Positions 1 through 7,262 of a stretch of DNA of 19,451 bases are shown piece by piece. Below the pieces are notes generated by a model. The model was not told the origin of the DNA and ran no database searches. It worked only from the letters and a program-made list of their open reading frames with translations. The DNA is from Scenedesmus sp. ARA3 (Eukaryota > Chlorophyta > Chlorophyceae > Sphaeropleales > Scenedesmaceae): contig RWJK01001251.1 in the NCBI GenBank assembly GCA_004335835.1, positions 4,087 through 23,537 of the forward strand. Direction: 5' to 3'. The position numbers were made by a program, and so were the translations under genes. Numbering within the stretch: the first letter of the stretch is position 1; every line of letters begins with the position of its first letter.

Positions 1-1
<1 letters not shown>

Positions 2-55
<54 letters not shown>
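2..55 (+). repeat. (CTG)18 microsatellite in an intron
   Basis: Eighteen uninterrupted CTG units open the window, followed by CTACTGCCGCC. The tract lies about 85 nt upstream of the first visible 3' splice site (CAG at 137-139) of the partial gene. A branch-site-like GCTAAAT sits between tract and acceptor. The true length is unknown because the tract touches the window edge. Confidence 0.9.
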
Positions 56-57
<2 letters not shown>

Positions 58-139
58 ACTGCCGCCACTGTGTTGACTGTGTCTGCTCTGTGTTGTCTGT
101 GCTAAATCTGTTGCGCTGAACACCTGCCTGCCCCTGCAG

Positions 140-1460
140 TACACCTGCATGGACATTGTGAACTACCCCAGCAAGATCAGCAAGGCGCGGGCTGACACAG
201 CACTGGCCTTCCCAGGGGTGAGCCTTTTTTTTAAAATCAATTTTTGACACCTTTACAGCTGGCCTTCCTAGGGGTAAGCAATGGCCCTGCTGCTGGTGCG
301 CGTGCTGCCAAACTCGTGGCGGCAACAACCTAGAACCACGGAGGTGCCTGTGCGTATAATTAGCTGTGCCCTTCAACGCGGAAACTGCTGGCGCACCATA
401 TAACTCTGCAACAGCAGCAGATTGCAACTAGCATACTGTGCCTACACACCATGATGCCACATGTTGCCATCAGCCACCACCTCAACAAGTCAGCGCCGGA
501 GGCAGCAGGCGTCCCCAGCATGGCGCAGAGCAGATGCATGCTGAGGGCCCAACCGGAGTCTTCTGCCAGGCCGCCCTGAGTACTGCTGCTGCTGCTGCCG
601 CCGCCGCCACTGCTGCCGCAGATGCCGCTGAACGTCAGTGACGCGCTATCCATCCTGGGTGACACATCCACCAACCCGGCCCTGCCCATCTTCTTTGAGC
701 CCACCTACAACAAGGAGGACATCACCACAGGCACAGTGCTCTTCAGCCCTGCGGTGAGGCCGCATTTGTAACAGTTGATTAGTTTGTTGGTGGGTTCAGC
801 CCAGCGATGAGGCAGCTTGCTCCAAGTGCAAACTAGGGTTGAAGTTGTGACTGTGGTTGTGGCCATTGGTGGCATGGCACAGTGCTCTTCAGCCCGACGG
901 TGAGGTTCAGCAAGAATGAAATGAGAGAGGTACTTGCATGCGGGTCCTGGTGGTGACATGCAAGCCCTGCCCTTACTAACGTGTGGACCCCAGGCATGCT
1001 GTTCACGGGCATCTGGCCACATCCGTTAGCTGTGCATCTGTCTGCTGCTGTGAGGGAGCCCTGTCCCACTGCTGCTACTGCTGCGAGCGGTTTGCTATGT
1101 TGTTTGAACCCTTCGGGGACTCGTCATAGACATGGGCTACTATTGCTGGTTGCCACCCAGCAGGCGATGATCACTTTTATGAAGCAGGCACCTGCTTTGG
1201 TGGCTGCTTTTGTGCACTGCTGCTATCTGATGCGGTGTCACCCGGACACTGATCCTGAGGTCCTTCCGTCCTCTCAGGCTATTGCTCAAGCTATTGATGA
1301 TGCTGATGAGTTCTTTTCTGCTGTTTCTTCTGGCGGCTTGGACGATGATGAGTTGCTCTTCGATGTTTCCTCCCCCTATGAGCCTCTCGTTGGCTCCTGA
1401 CTGGGGTTCCCACTCCTTGTTGAGTGGAGCATGTAATGTAATGTAATGTAATGTAATGTA

Positions 1461-1497
<37 letters not shown>

Positions 1498-1641
1498 AAT
1501 CGCACGATGACGGTGTACACCGGCAACCCCCGCAAGCGCCACGTCAGCTTCGTGTTCCACCTGCACTCGCTCAACGCCAGCGTGCCACTGCAGGCCTTCA
1601 CTGGCGTGGGTGGCAACTCGCGCACACCATCCATGGCTTGA
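140..1641 (+). CDS. Unidentified protein, 3' part of a spliced gene (5' partial)
   Basis: I do not recognise this protein. Three exons join in one frame, all at phase 0: 140-217 (CAG acceptor, GTGAGC donor; 26 codons starting YTCMDIVNYPSKISKA), 622-753 (GCAG acceptor, GTGAGG donor; 44 codons starting MPLNVSDALSILGDTST) and 1498-1641 (CCAG acceptor; 47 codons starting NRTMTVYTGNPRKRHVSF, then TGA at 1639-1641). Visible length is 117 residues. The peptide is polar with several short beta-like segments, no obvious membrane helix and two N-x-S/T motifs (NVS, NRT), so a secreted or lumenal domain is possible but unproven. More exons must lie to the left. The 3' end is uncertain: a GTGGGT donor at 1606 would end the last exon after FTG, still at phase 0, and drop the final residues. 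Exons are GC-rich with C/G-ending codons, whereas the introns (404 and 744 nt) are T/G-rich. Both introns carry copies of the upstream exon's 3' edge. Confidence 0.6.
203..279 (+). repeat. Donor-side exon-edge duplication, first gene, intron 1
   Basis: The last 15 nt of the exon plus the first 6 nt of the intron (203-223) recur at 259-279 with 19 of 21 positions identical. The copy keeps a donor (GTAAGC). It is preceded by TTTACAG, so it could be read as a 15-nt micro-exon behind a 41-nt GT-AG intron. Confidence 0.85.
583..597 (+). repeat. (CTG)5 then CCG run before a 3' splice site
   Basis: Five CTG units followed by CCG units lie directly upstream of the GCAG acceptor of the exon starting at 622. 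The tract stands where a polypyrimidine tract is expected. Confidence 0.8.
730..905 (+). repeat. Donor-side exon-edge duplication, first gene, intron 2
   Basis: The 30 nt at 730-759 (24 exon plus 6 intron bases, GTGAGG) recur at 876-905 with 28 of 30 identical, including the GTGAGG donor. The offset is 146 bp, so use of the second donor would shift the frame. Confidence 0.9.
1085..1463 (+). mobile_element. Candidate 5'-truncated LINE-like 3' end inside an intron
   Basis: About 105 codons stay open from about 1085 to a TGA at 1398-1400. Their codon choice is strikingly T-ending, unlike the C/G-ending exons on either side. The predicted tail is acidic (stretches such as AIDDADEFFSAV and LDDDELLFDV). 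Thirty nt after the stop comes a hairpin (1410-1427: CCACTC, 6-nt loop, GAGTGG), then six tandem ATGTA units (1431-1460). A terminal ORF end, short 3' UTR, hairpin and tandem-repeat tail is the usual 3' organisation of several non-LTR retrotransposon families. Both flanks are CTG/CTA-rich (to about 1084 and from 1464), so the element appears to have inserted into the intron's CTG tract and a target-site duplication cannot be resolved. No reverse-transcriptase motif is present in the retained part, so the family is unknown. Confidence 0.5.
1431..1460 (+). repeat. (ATGTA)6 tandem tail, containing TGTAA motifs
   Basis: Six ATGTA units follow the hairpin of the candidate retroelement. Read one base on, they give repeated TGTAA, the polyadenylation motif typical of chlorophyte genes, on the sense strand of the host intron. 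Confidence 0.9.
1464..1493 (+). repeat. (CTG)10 directly before a 3' splice site
   Basis: Ten CTG units are followed immediately by CCAG, the acceptor of the exon starting at 1498. Confidence 0.9.
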
Positions 1642-3447
1642 TGCCCTGCTGCTGCGTGCCTGATGGGAACTGCCGGGTTGGTTGTTTGTTGTACATAGTT
1701 GGTGTTGGTTGTAGATGCACGATGGTGTTGGTTGTACATCAACAACGGCGTGCTGCTGCGTGCCCAAAAGATTTGGATGGCGGCAGTGGTTGATCAGAGT
1801 CAAAGCGGATTTTGTGTGCGTCGTATTTGGTTGTTGCTCGGCAACATAGAGTGTTCTGCTCAGTAGGGAGCTAACTCAGAAGCACAGCAAATTGCTGCAT
1901 GATGATACACTGCATTGTTGCACTGCCGCCTGGCATGTGTTGGTTGGAGGTTGCTCAGCACCATGGTGATGTGTTTTTGATGTCAGGGCCTGGAGCAATT
2001 TGTACTACTAGTAGCAAACCCAACACAGAATAACGTGCAAGCCATGCATCAAGGTTGCTGGCAGCTGCCTCTCTGGCAGTGGCTGTGCGGCCGTGTTATA
2101 CTATTCCTGTGCTTGGGACGCGGAGCATGCATGGCATATGCAGTGTATAGTTTGCCGGATCCCCCCATGAGCTCGAGTTAGCTGCATGCGAGGAACTTTC
2201 AGAAAGATTAGGCACTCTGAGGTAGGCAGCGGCTCAAAAGGTTGCACCATGGAGAGCTGCATAACGCATCTAGTACAGCTGGAACGCAGCCGCCTGGCTG
2301 TATTTGGGGTGGCAGCTGACTGCTGCTGTGCTGCTGCTGCGCAGAACTTCTGTGTGGCAGTAGATGTGCTGCTTGTCAGATGGCAGACGATTTTGCACAG
2401 CACAAGTTTGCAAGCATTGCAGCATAAACCCAAAACCCGGTTTGTGGCGTATGAGGCAGCAGAGACGCTGCCAGTCTGCACCAAACACAACCCACAGCTG
2501 CAGATTTGTTTTTTTTGCATTGCAGGCTTCTTAGCTGTGTTCACTGCATGCAGCCCAGGTGTTGTGTTGCATGGTACTTTGCAAGCAGCCTGGCAAAACT
2601 TTGAACATGTACAGCATGCCTCGTGCATTACACGGAACCCAAAATTCAGCCTGAAACATGGCACGTTGGCCTTGGGCATTGGCAGCTGGTTTGGAGCAGC
2701 CTGGATACCTTGCTGCTGGCCGCCTTGATTGGCCCTACGCATGTGTGGCATGTTGCCCAGATACACGTGTGCAGCCGGTGCCACAATCACAATGCCTGCA
2801 CTGGCTGCTGGAGGACTTGTTGCTACCACACCATTTGTAGATTGCAGTACAAGTGCTGCTGCATTCAGTTGGATCACATCCACCACCCAGGAGTATGATA
2901 TGTTTCAGTGTTGCTGTTGCCGCGTGCTTTGCGTGCACATTTAGTCAGCTTCATGGCAAGCATTAAACCCCGCAGGGGTTACACTCCATGCCACACACTT
3001 CAGGTTCGAACGTCATGGCATGAACCTCATGGTCAAAGACTGCAGGAATATAAATTCCTCCTATATATATATATATATACTGCAGGAATCATCAGAGGTG
3101 TAGACGCGTTTAAAACAGCATGCAGCGCCGCTGTGTGCGCTTGTCACATGCAAGTGCCACTGGCTGTCACAGCCAGGCTGTGCCGCAGGATGCGGATTGT
3201 TGATGTTGGGGATGTGTGCACGGCTTGAGCTCAACACAAGGTGTGTGAGCGCACGCTGCGTTGAAGCCCGTTGGCTGCATGACATCAGTGCGGCTATTGT
3301 CCTGACGACTGGTCAGCTGAGGTTGACCGGACTCCGGATCGGATGACATTGGCTGCAAGTAGCTTCAGTTTGTCGCCGACACAGCACGGGTGAATTGCAT
3401 GCTACGCACATCATCCTGGCCCTGCAAACCATCACCCCGCATCTGCT
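1642..3447. other. Region without a supportable gene (3' flank of first gene)
   Basis: T/G-rich sequence at its start (repeated TGGTTGT words near 1680-1740), then mixed composition. A 180-codon ATG-started frame (+, 2186-2728) and a 261-codon open frame (-, 2101-2886) overlap each other. Both are Cys-rich with no domain I recognise, and their codon use differs from the confident exons. A good-looking acceptor (T-rich tract then TTGCAG, ending 2526) lies inside the + frame, but no partner exons with matching phases were found. The region could be a long 3' UTR, an intergenic spacer or decayed element sequence. Confidence 0.4.
3002..3079 (+). repeat. Two small hairpins and a (TA)9 microsatellite
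   Basis: Inverted repeats AGGTTC (3002-3007)/GAACCT (3022-3027) and AGGAAT (3044-3049)/ATTCCT (3054-3059) are followed by nine TA units (3062-3079). The word CTGCAGGAAT-like sequence flanks the TA run on both sides (around 3040-3049 and 3080-3089). Confidence 0.75.
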
Positions 3448-3537
3448 GTTACCTGGTACGTACCTAGCTAGGCGCCTGGTTACCGTAACCACCCTGGGCC
3501 AGGCCTGGTTACCTGGTACTATGTAGTACGTATACGT
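3448..3537. repeat. Dense palindrome cluster with a 12-bp direct repeat
   Basis: Within 90 bp there are at least seven short palindromes or hairpins: GGTACGTACC (3455-3464), CCTAGCTAGG (3463-3472), TGGTTAC/GTAACCA around one base (3477-3491), CCTGG/CCAGG around one base (3493-3503), CCAGGCCTGG (3499-3508), GTACTA/TAGTAC (3516-3529) and ACGTATACGT (3528-3537). GTTACCTGGTAC occurs twice as a direct repeat (3448-3459 and 3508-3519). No ORF covers it. Confidence 0.85.
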
Positions 3538-3581
3538 GCTTCACAGCCCCACGGCAGTACAGTTCTGCTGGTATGCTACAT

Positions 3582-3605
3582 TGTAACTATCCTCTCTCAT
3601 TGTAA
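3582..3605 (+). terminator. Candidate polyadenylation signals (two TGTAA motifs)
   Basis: TGTAA occurs at 3582-3586 and again at 3601-3605, the second followed by TAAAT. TGTAA is the usual chlorophyte polyadenylation motif. If used by the first gene the 3' UTR would be about 1.9 kb, which is long, so another unseen transcript could own these sites. Confidence 0.35.
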
Positions 3606-4090
3606 TAAATCAGCCTTTGTATCATCAGGTATTACTGAAGGCTGCAATTCCGCAGTGCCTGACAGCAGCACGCACACTGTGTGTGTAGTGACTCTCTCCC
3701 TGCACTGTGCAGGCTGCACAGTTCAAACGGTACTAAGAGCAGGTACAGAAAGAGCCAGGTTGGCTACAAATACAGCAAAGTAAAACAAAAGCAACATTCT
3801 TACAGCAGTCAGAGGGATCACACAGGGACATGGCAGGCTGTAGTACGCCTAGTGGGTTACGTGGGCGTTAGCGACGCTACAGCTTCAAATAGGGGTTGCG
3901 TCGCCAACGCCTGCGTTCTCTGCTTCATGCGCAGCCAACGACGTATGATCAGTGCTCACCATTAGGATCCGCGCACTCATCCTTGCAGGTGTCTGAGATC
4001 CTACTGTGGGAACGCTTCTGAGTTTTGCAGCTACCCTGCATTGCGCTAGCGAAACTCTCCATTTACGTTTACAGTGCGTCAACAACCAGC
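3606..4090 (+). promoter_or_regulatory. Upstream region of the BADC-like gene
   Basis: This is the interval before the BADC start codon, and it should contain its promoter and 5' UTR. I see no clear TATA box at a sensible distance. The + strand is A/C-rich here and through the first BADC intron, unlike the T/G-rich sequence elsewhere. The main structured element is the hairpin at 3859-3916. Confidence 0.35.
3859..3916 (+). repeat. Long hairpin upstream of the BADC-like gene
   Basis: The arm at 3864-3877 (GGCGTTAGCGACGC) pairs with 3898-3911 (GCGTCGCCAACGCC) with a single mismatch. The stem extends outward to 3859/3916 with three Watson-Crick and two G-T pairs, giving a 19-position stem around a 20-nt loop. 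The G-T pairs form only in a + strand transcript. It lies 175-232 nt before the BADC start codon, in the likely promoter or 5' UTR. Confidence 0.75.
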
Positions 4091-5560
4091 ATGCAGCTTC
4101 GTGTAGGAACTCAGTGCGGGAGGGTTTGCAGCAGCAGGGCTTCAGTGAGGAGGGCACCGAGCTGTGCACCGCTCAGGGCGTCAAAGACAGACAAGACGGA
4201 GACGAAGAAGAAGCCGGCAGAGTTCTTTGATGGTGCTGATGACGCAGGAACGCCCAGCACAGCAGGTGCGCCGCACCATTGCGCATGACAGTGACACCAC
4301 TGTTGTGCAGTACGGCCTACTGCCCTGTGCATGTGCAGCTGCGTTGGCTGCAGTAAGCGAAGATGGAGCAACAAATAGATAAATCATGGCATGCAGATGA
4401 CGAATCAGGAACTGCTCGGGCTCAATTGGCGCAGCAGCAGTGGCGCAACACAGTTAGTCGCGCAGTTGTACTGCAAATAGGCTTGGTCCCAGTGGCTTGT
4501 GCGCACATCCAACCTGATGCAGCATCAACGTTTCAGTTCAACAACAGCAGCAGTACTTAACAAAGCAATGTGCTGTGCTGATCGCTTCGTCTGACATTGC
4601 ACAGCAGCTGCATGCCTCTCAAACGGGCCCACACCAGCGTCACCAGAACAGCGACAATGACATCACAATGATGCTTCCTACGAGAAAAAAAAGCCACCAC
4701 AGCAGAGCTGCACAAACCACAACACTCACCTGTGCTGCTGCCACCACCACTGCTGCTGCTGCCACATCATGCTGCTGCTGCCACGTCACCAGAGGTGAAG
4801 GCGCTGCTGGACACGCTGGTGGGTGACACAGACATTGCGGAGCTGCGCCTCAAGGCGGGCTCCTTCCAGCTCAACGTGCGCCGCAGCGTGGATGGGCCCG
4901 AGCCACCAGTAGCAGCAGCAGCAGCAGCAGCGCCAGCCGGCTACACGGCAGCACCCAGTCCCAGCATGGCGCCTGCGCTGGCACTGGCGCCGATGCCTTA
5001 CATGAGTGTGGATGAGAATGCTGCGCCTGATGAGAGCATGGATGAGGGGCTGCTGTACTGCGTGGCCAGCAAGGTGGGCACGTTCAGGCGCGGGCGCTAC
5101 GCGGCAGGCAAGAAGGTCGGCAAGGGCAACACGGCAAACGTGAGCGGCTGGTGTTGACACAGTGATTACATTTGCATCTAAGCATGTGAGCGAAGTTGTC
5201 GGCAAATGGGAGTGGCTGGTGTAAGGTAGAGGGTGGGCAAAGGGTGTGCTGTGATTGTGCTGGGGCTGCTCCACTGGGTGGTAGGCAGGCGTGTCGTGCG
5301 ACGGCTGTCAAGCTGCAAGCAGATGTCACGGAATGCCAGGGTGTTCACAATGAGTTTGCATACAGCATGAAAGCATGGAAGTATCCTCAGCACGTTTCAG
5401 TCGAGAAGCGCGGCGAAAGCATTCATATTCGGTGTGCATGCATGCATGCTTCCATGGCATGCAATCCTGCTCTGCTAAGGGCTGCGGCACGAGGCCTTGC
5501 CTCCTGCACAAGTGAAGGAACAGTTCTTAAACTGGCGCCCAAACCTGCTGCTGCTGGTGG

Positions 5561-5603
<43 letters not shown>

Positions 5604-6093
5604 TGGGCGACCGCGTGAAGAAGGGAGCCACGCTGGGCTACATCGAGCAGCTGGGCACCTTCGTGGAGGTCAAGGTGAGCTGTCAAAGACGGTTTCCATA
5701 TGTTGTCTTGTTACATCCTGGGCTACATTGAGCAGCTGGGCACCTCTGTGGAGGTCAATGTGTGCGTCTGCACTGCGCTGCAGCTGCGCTGGGGGACTGT
5801 AGCGCATGTGCTCTCGTGCTGCTCGGCATTGTGGTGTCGCAGCCCACTCGGTTCCCTAATCAGGCTGGAGGCCATGATGCGTTGCCCGCTCAGGCAGATG
5901 AGCACTCTTGTGTCGAGTCGTGCTGTTGCTGTATGTGTGTTGGTCGGCCACTGGGTTTAGTCAAGTGCTGTCTGTGGCTGCAAAGAGCGCTTTTGCACCG
6001 TGCACCATGCTGCACCTGGCATGCACTGTGGTTGCCGTGGTTGCTGTGGCTGTCAGCGCCACCTGTCACAGCTGCTGTTTGTGCTGCTAATCG

Positions 6094-6151
<58 letters not shown>

Positions 6152-6284
6152 GCAGGTGCCCCAGGAGGGCGAGGTGGTGCAGTTCCGTGCTGAGGAGGGC
6201 GACCCCGTGGAGTATGGCCAGGCTGTGGTGGTCATTGCACCCTTCTTCGCGGTGGCGGAGGCGGGCGTGACAGAGTACAGGTAG
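4091..6284 (+). CDS. BADC-like protein: biotin carboxyl carrier homologue lacking the biotinyl lysine
   Basis: Four exons with matching phases encode 240 residues: 4091-4265, 4793-5139, 5603-5674 and 6156-6284 (TAG at 6282). The ATG at 4091 is the first in frame after a TGA at 4019. Residues 1 to about 31 form a chloroplast-type transit peptide (Arg, Ser and Ala rich, VCSSRASVRRAPSCAPLRAS). Residues 59-90 resemble the N-terminal helical part of plastid acetyl-CoA carboxylase BCCP (EVKALLDTLVGDTDIAELRL). An Ala/Pro linker follows, then a biotinyl-like domain (about 136-232). Where BCCP has the E-A-M-K-M biotinylation motif, this protein reads GYIEQLGTFVEVK, so Lys is replaced by Gly, as in plant BADC proteins. 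By family knowledge, BADCs dock with biotin carboxylase and BCCP and lower heteromeric ACCase activity in the plastid. The introns (527, 463 and 481 nt) end in CTG-rich tracts, and introns 2 and 3 carry exon-edge copies. The last ten residues are the least certain part. Confidence 0.88.
5132..5222 (+). repeat. Donor-side exon-edge duplication, BADC intron 2
   Basis: The 23 nt at 5132-5154, which span the exon-2 end and the intron start, recur at 5200-5222 with 20 of 23 identical. In the copy the donor GT has become GG, so it looks degenerate. The offset is 68 bp. Confidence 0.75.
5545..5598 (+). repeat. (CTG)4-GTGGTG-(CTG)12 before the exon 3 acceptor of BADC
   Basis: The tract is followed directly by CCAG and exon 3. 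A branch-like CTTAAAC lies just upstream (about 5526-5532). Confidence 0.9.
5633..5761 (+). repeat. Donor-side exon-edge duplication, BADC intron 3
   Basis: The 44 nt at 5633-5676 (the end of exon 3, encoding LGYIEQLGTFVEVK, plus GT) recur at 5718-5761 with 40 of 44 identical. The GT is kept in the copy, but the preceding G is lost. The offset is 85 bp. Reading through the intron from the real exon meets a TGA inside the copy. Confidence 0.92.
6096..6149 (+). repeat. (CTG)18 before the last BADC exon
   Basis: Eighteen CTG units run into CCGCAG, the acceptor of the last exon. A branch-site-like GTGCTAATC ends just before the tract. Confidence 0.92.
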
Positions 6285-6377
6285 AGCAGCGAGGCCTGCA
6301 GAGCGGCATGCGGCCTTGGCTCATTGAGGATGGCGGCTGTCACGCCAGTAATGAGGCCAGGTACATGTGCGGCAGCG

Positions 6378-6409
<32 letters not shown>

Positions 6410-7262
6410 CGGCCCCAGGGCACTGTCGGGCTGCGGCTTGCAGCGTCCACCGCCCACAGGAACGATTGGACCTGCTGCAGCAAGATGCAACTGGCAGTAG
6501 GCAGGCTTTACTGTTGTTGGCACAAAACTACTAGGCTTCAGAATGTGCGGGGACACTTTTGCACAGATCAATGCTGTGATGCTAATACTACTATGGAGAA
6601 TCAGCACTTGTACTGAGCATGGTTCGATGCCTTATGTGTAGTGTGTATATAGGTCCAGCATACGCCCGATCATGCTGTCTGTGCAGAACGGCTTTACACA
6701 GCGTGGGGCAAAACATTGTCATGTGATGAAGCATGTCACGGTGTGGGGATGCAGCATGTCACTCGTCGGTGCATCCCCGCATGGGCATTGTGCCACATTC
6801 GTCACACGGCTGGACGTTGCAGCTGCTGGGCAGAAACACTGCCATATGGCATGCACGCATGTCTATTGCTTGATGACGTGCTGCTGGACTACTCTGCCTG
6901 CATGAACAGCCCACTGGGAGCATCAGGAGACTTTGGGCGGAGTCGCTTGGTTCAGCTTGGTATAAAGGTGCGCAGCCTTGCTTCTAACTGTGTAAAATCG
7001 TCGTCATACATGCAGGCTGGGCATGTTCCTAGGATGTTCAGGAACACTTGCATGCAGCGTAACTGCTGCTCAGATATCTGCGCCCAACTAATAACAGTCG
7101 TGCCTGTATACTAATGTAGTGCACTAGAGGTCCCTGTCTGATGAACTCCACTTGTCCAGGTGTGACTGAGCTGTGCAGCTGAGGGGACTCCCCAAGCATG
7201 ATGCCTGCCCCAGCCTGGCATCTGTCAGGGCCTGACAACCGGCCAGGTGCGGTCTCTTGCAG
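6285..7262 (+). other. 3' flank of the BADC-like gene, with hairpin and TGTAA
   Basis: No convincing coding exon is visible. TGTAA at 6991-6995 is the nearest polyadenylation-like motif and would give a 3' UTR of about 700 nt. A hairpin at 6741-6782 has a 13-position stem (GTGTGGGGATGCA pairing with TGCATCCCCGCAT, two G-T pairs, 16-nt loop). A short CAG run occurs at about 6378-6404. A perfect small palindrome (TGTCAGG, one base, CCTGACA) lies at 7223-7237. Confidence 0.5.

Noticed and set aside
1140..1803. Minus-strand frames with poly-Gln or poly-Ala across the third exon of the first gene
   Set aside because: These are shadows of the (CTG)10 tract and the (ATGTA)6 tail. The + exon has proper splice sites and phase.
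3003..3013. GGTTCGAAC, resembling the B box / T loop of a tRNA gene
   Set aside because: No 5-bp T stem forms around it, and no acceptor stem, anticodon arm or A box is found at the right distance. The bases instead fit a small hairpin with GAACCT at 3022-3027.
4793..6284. Calling the gene a functional biotin carboxyl carrier protein
   Set aside because: The lysine of the biotinylation motif is absent (Gly in IEQLGT), which matches BADC proteins rather than BCCP.
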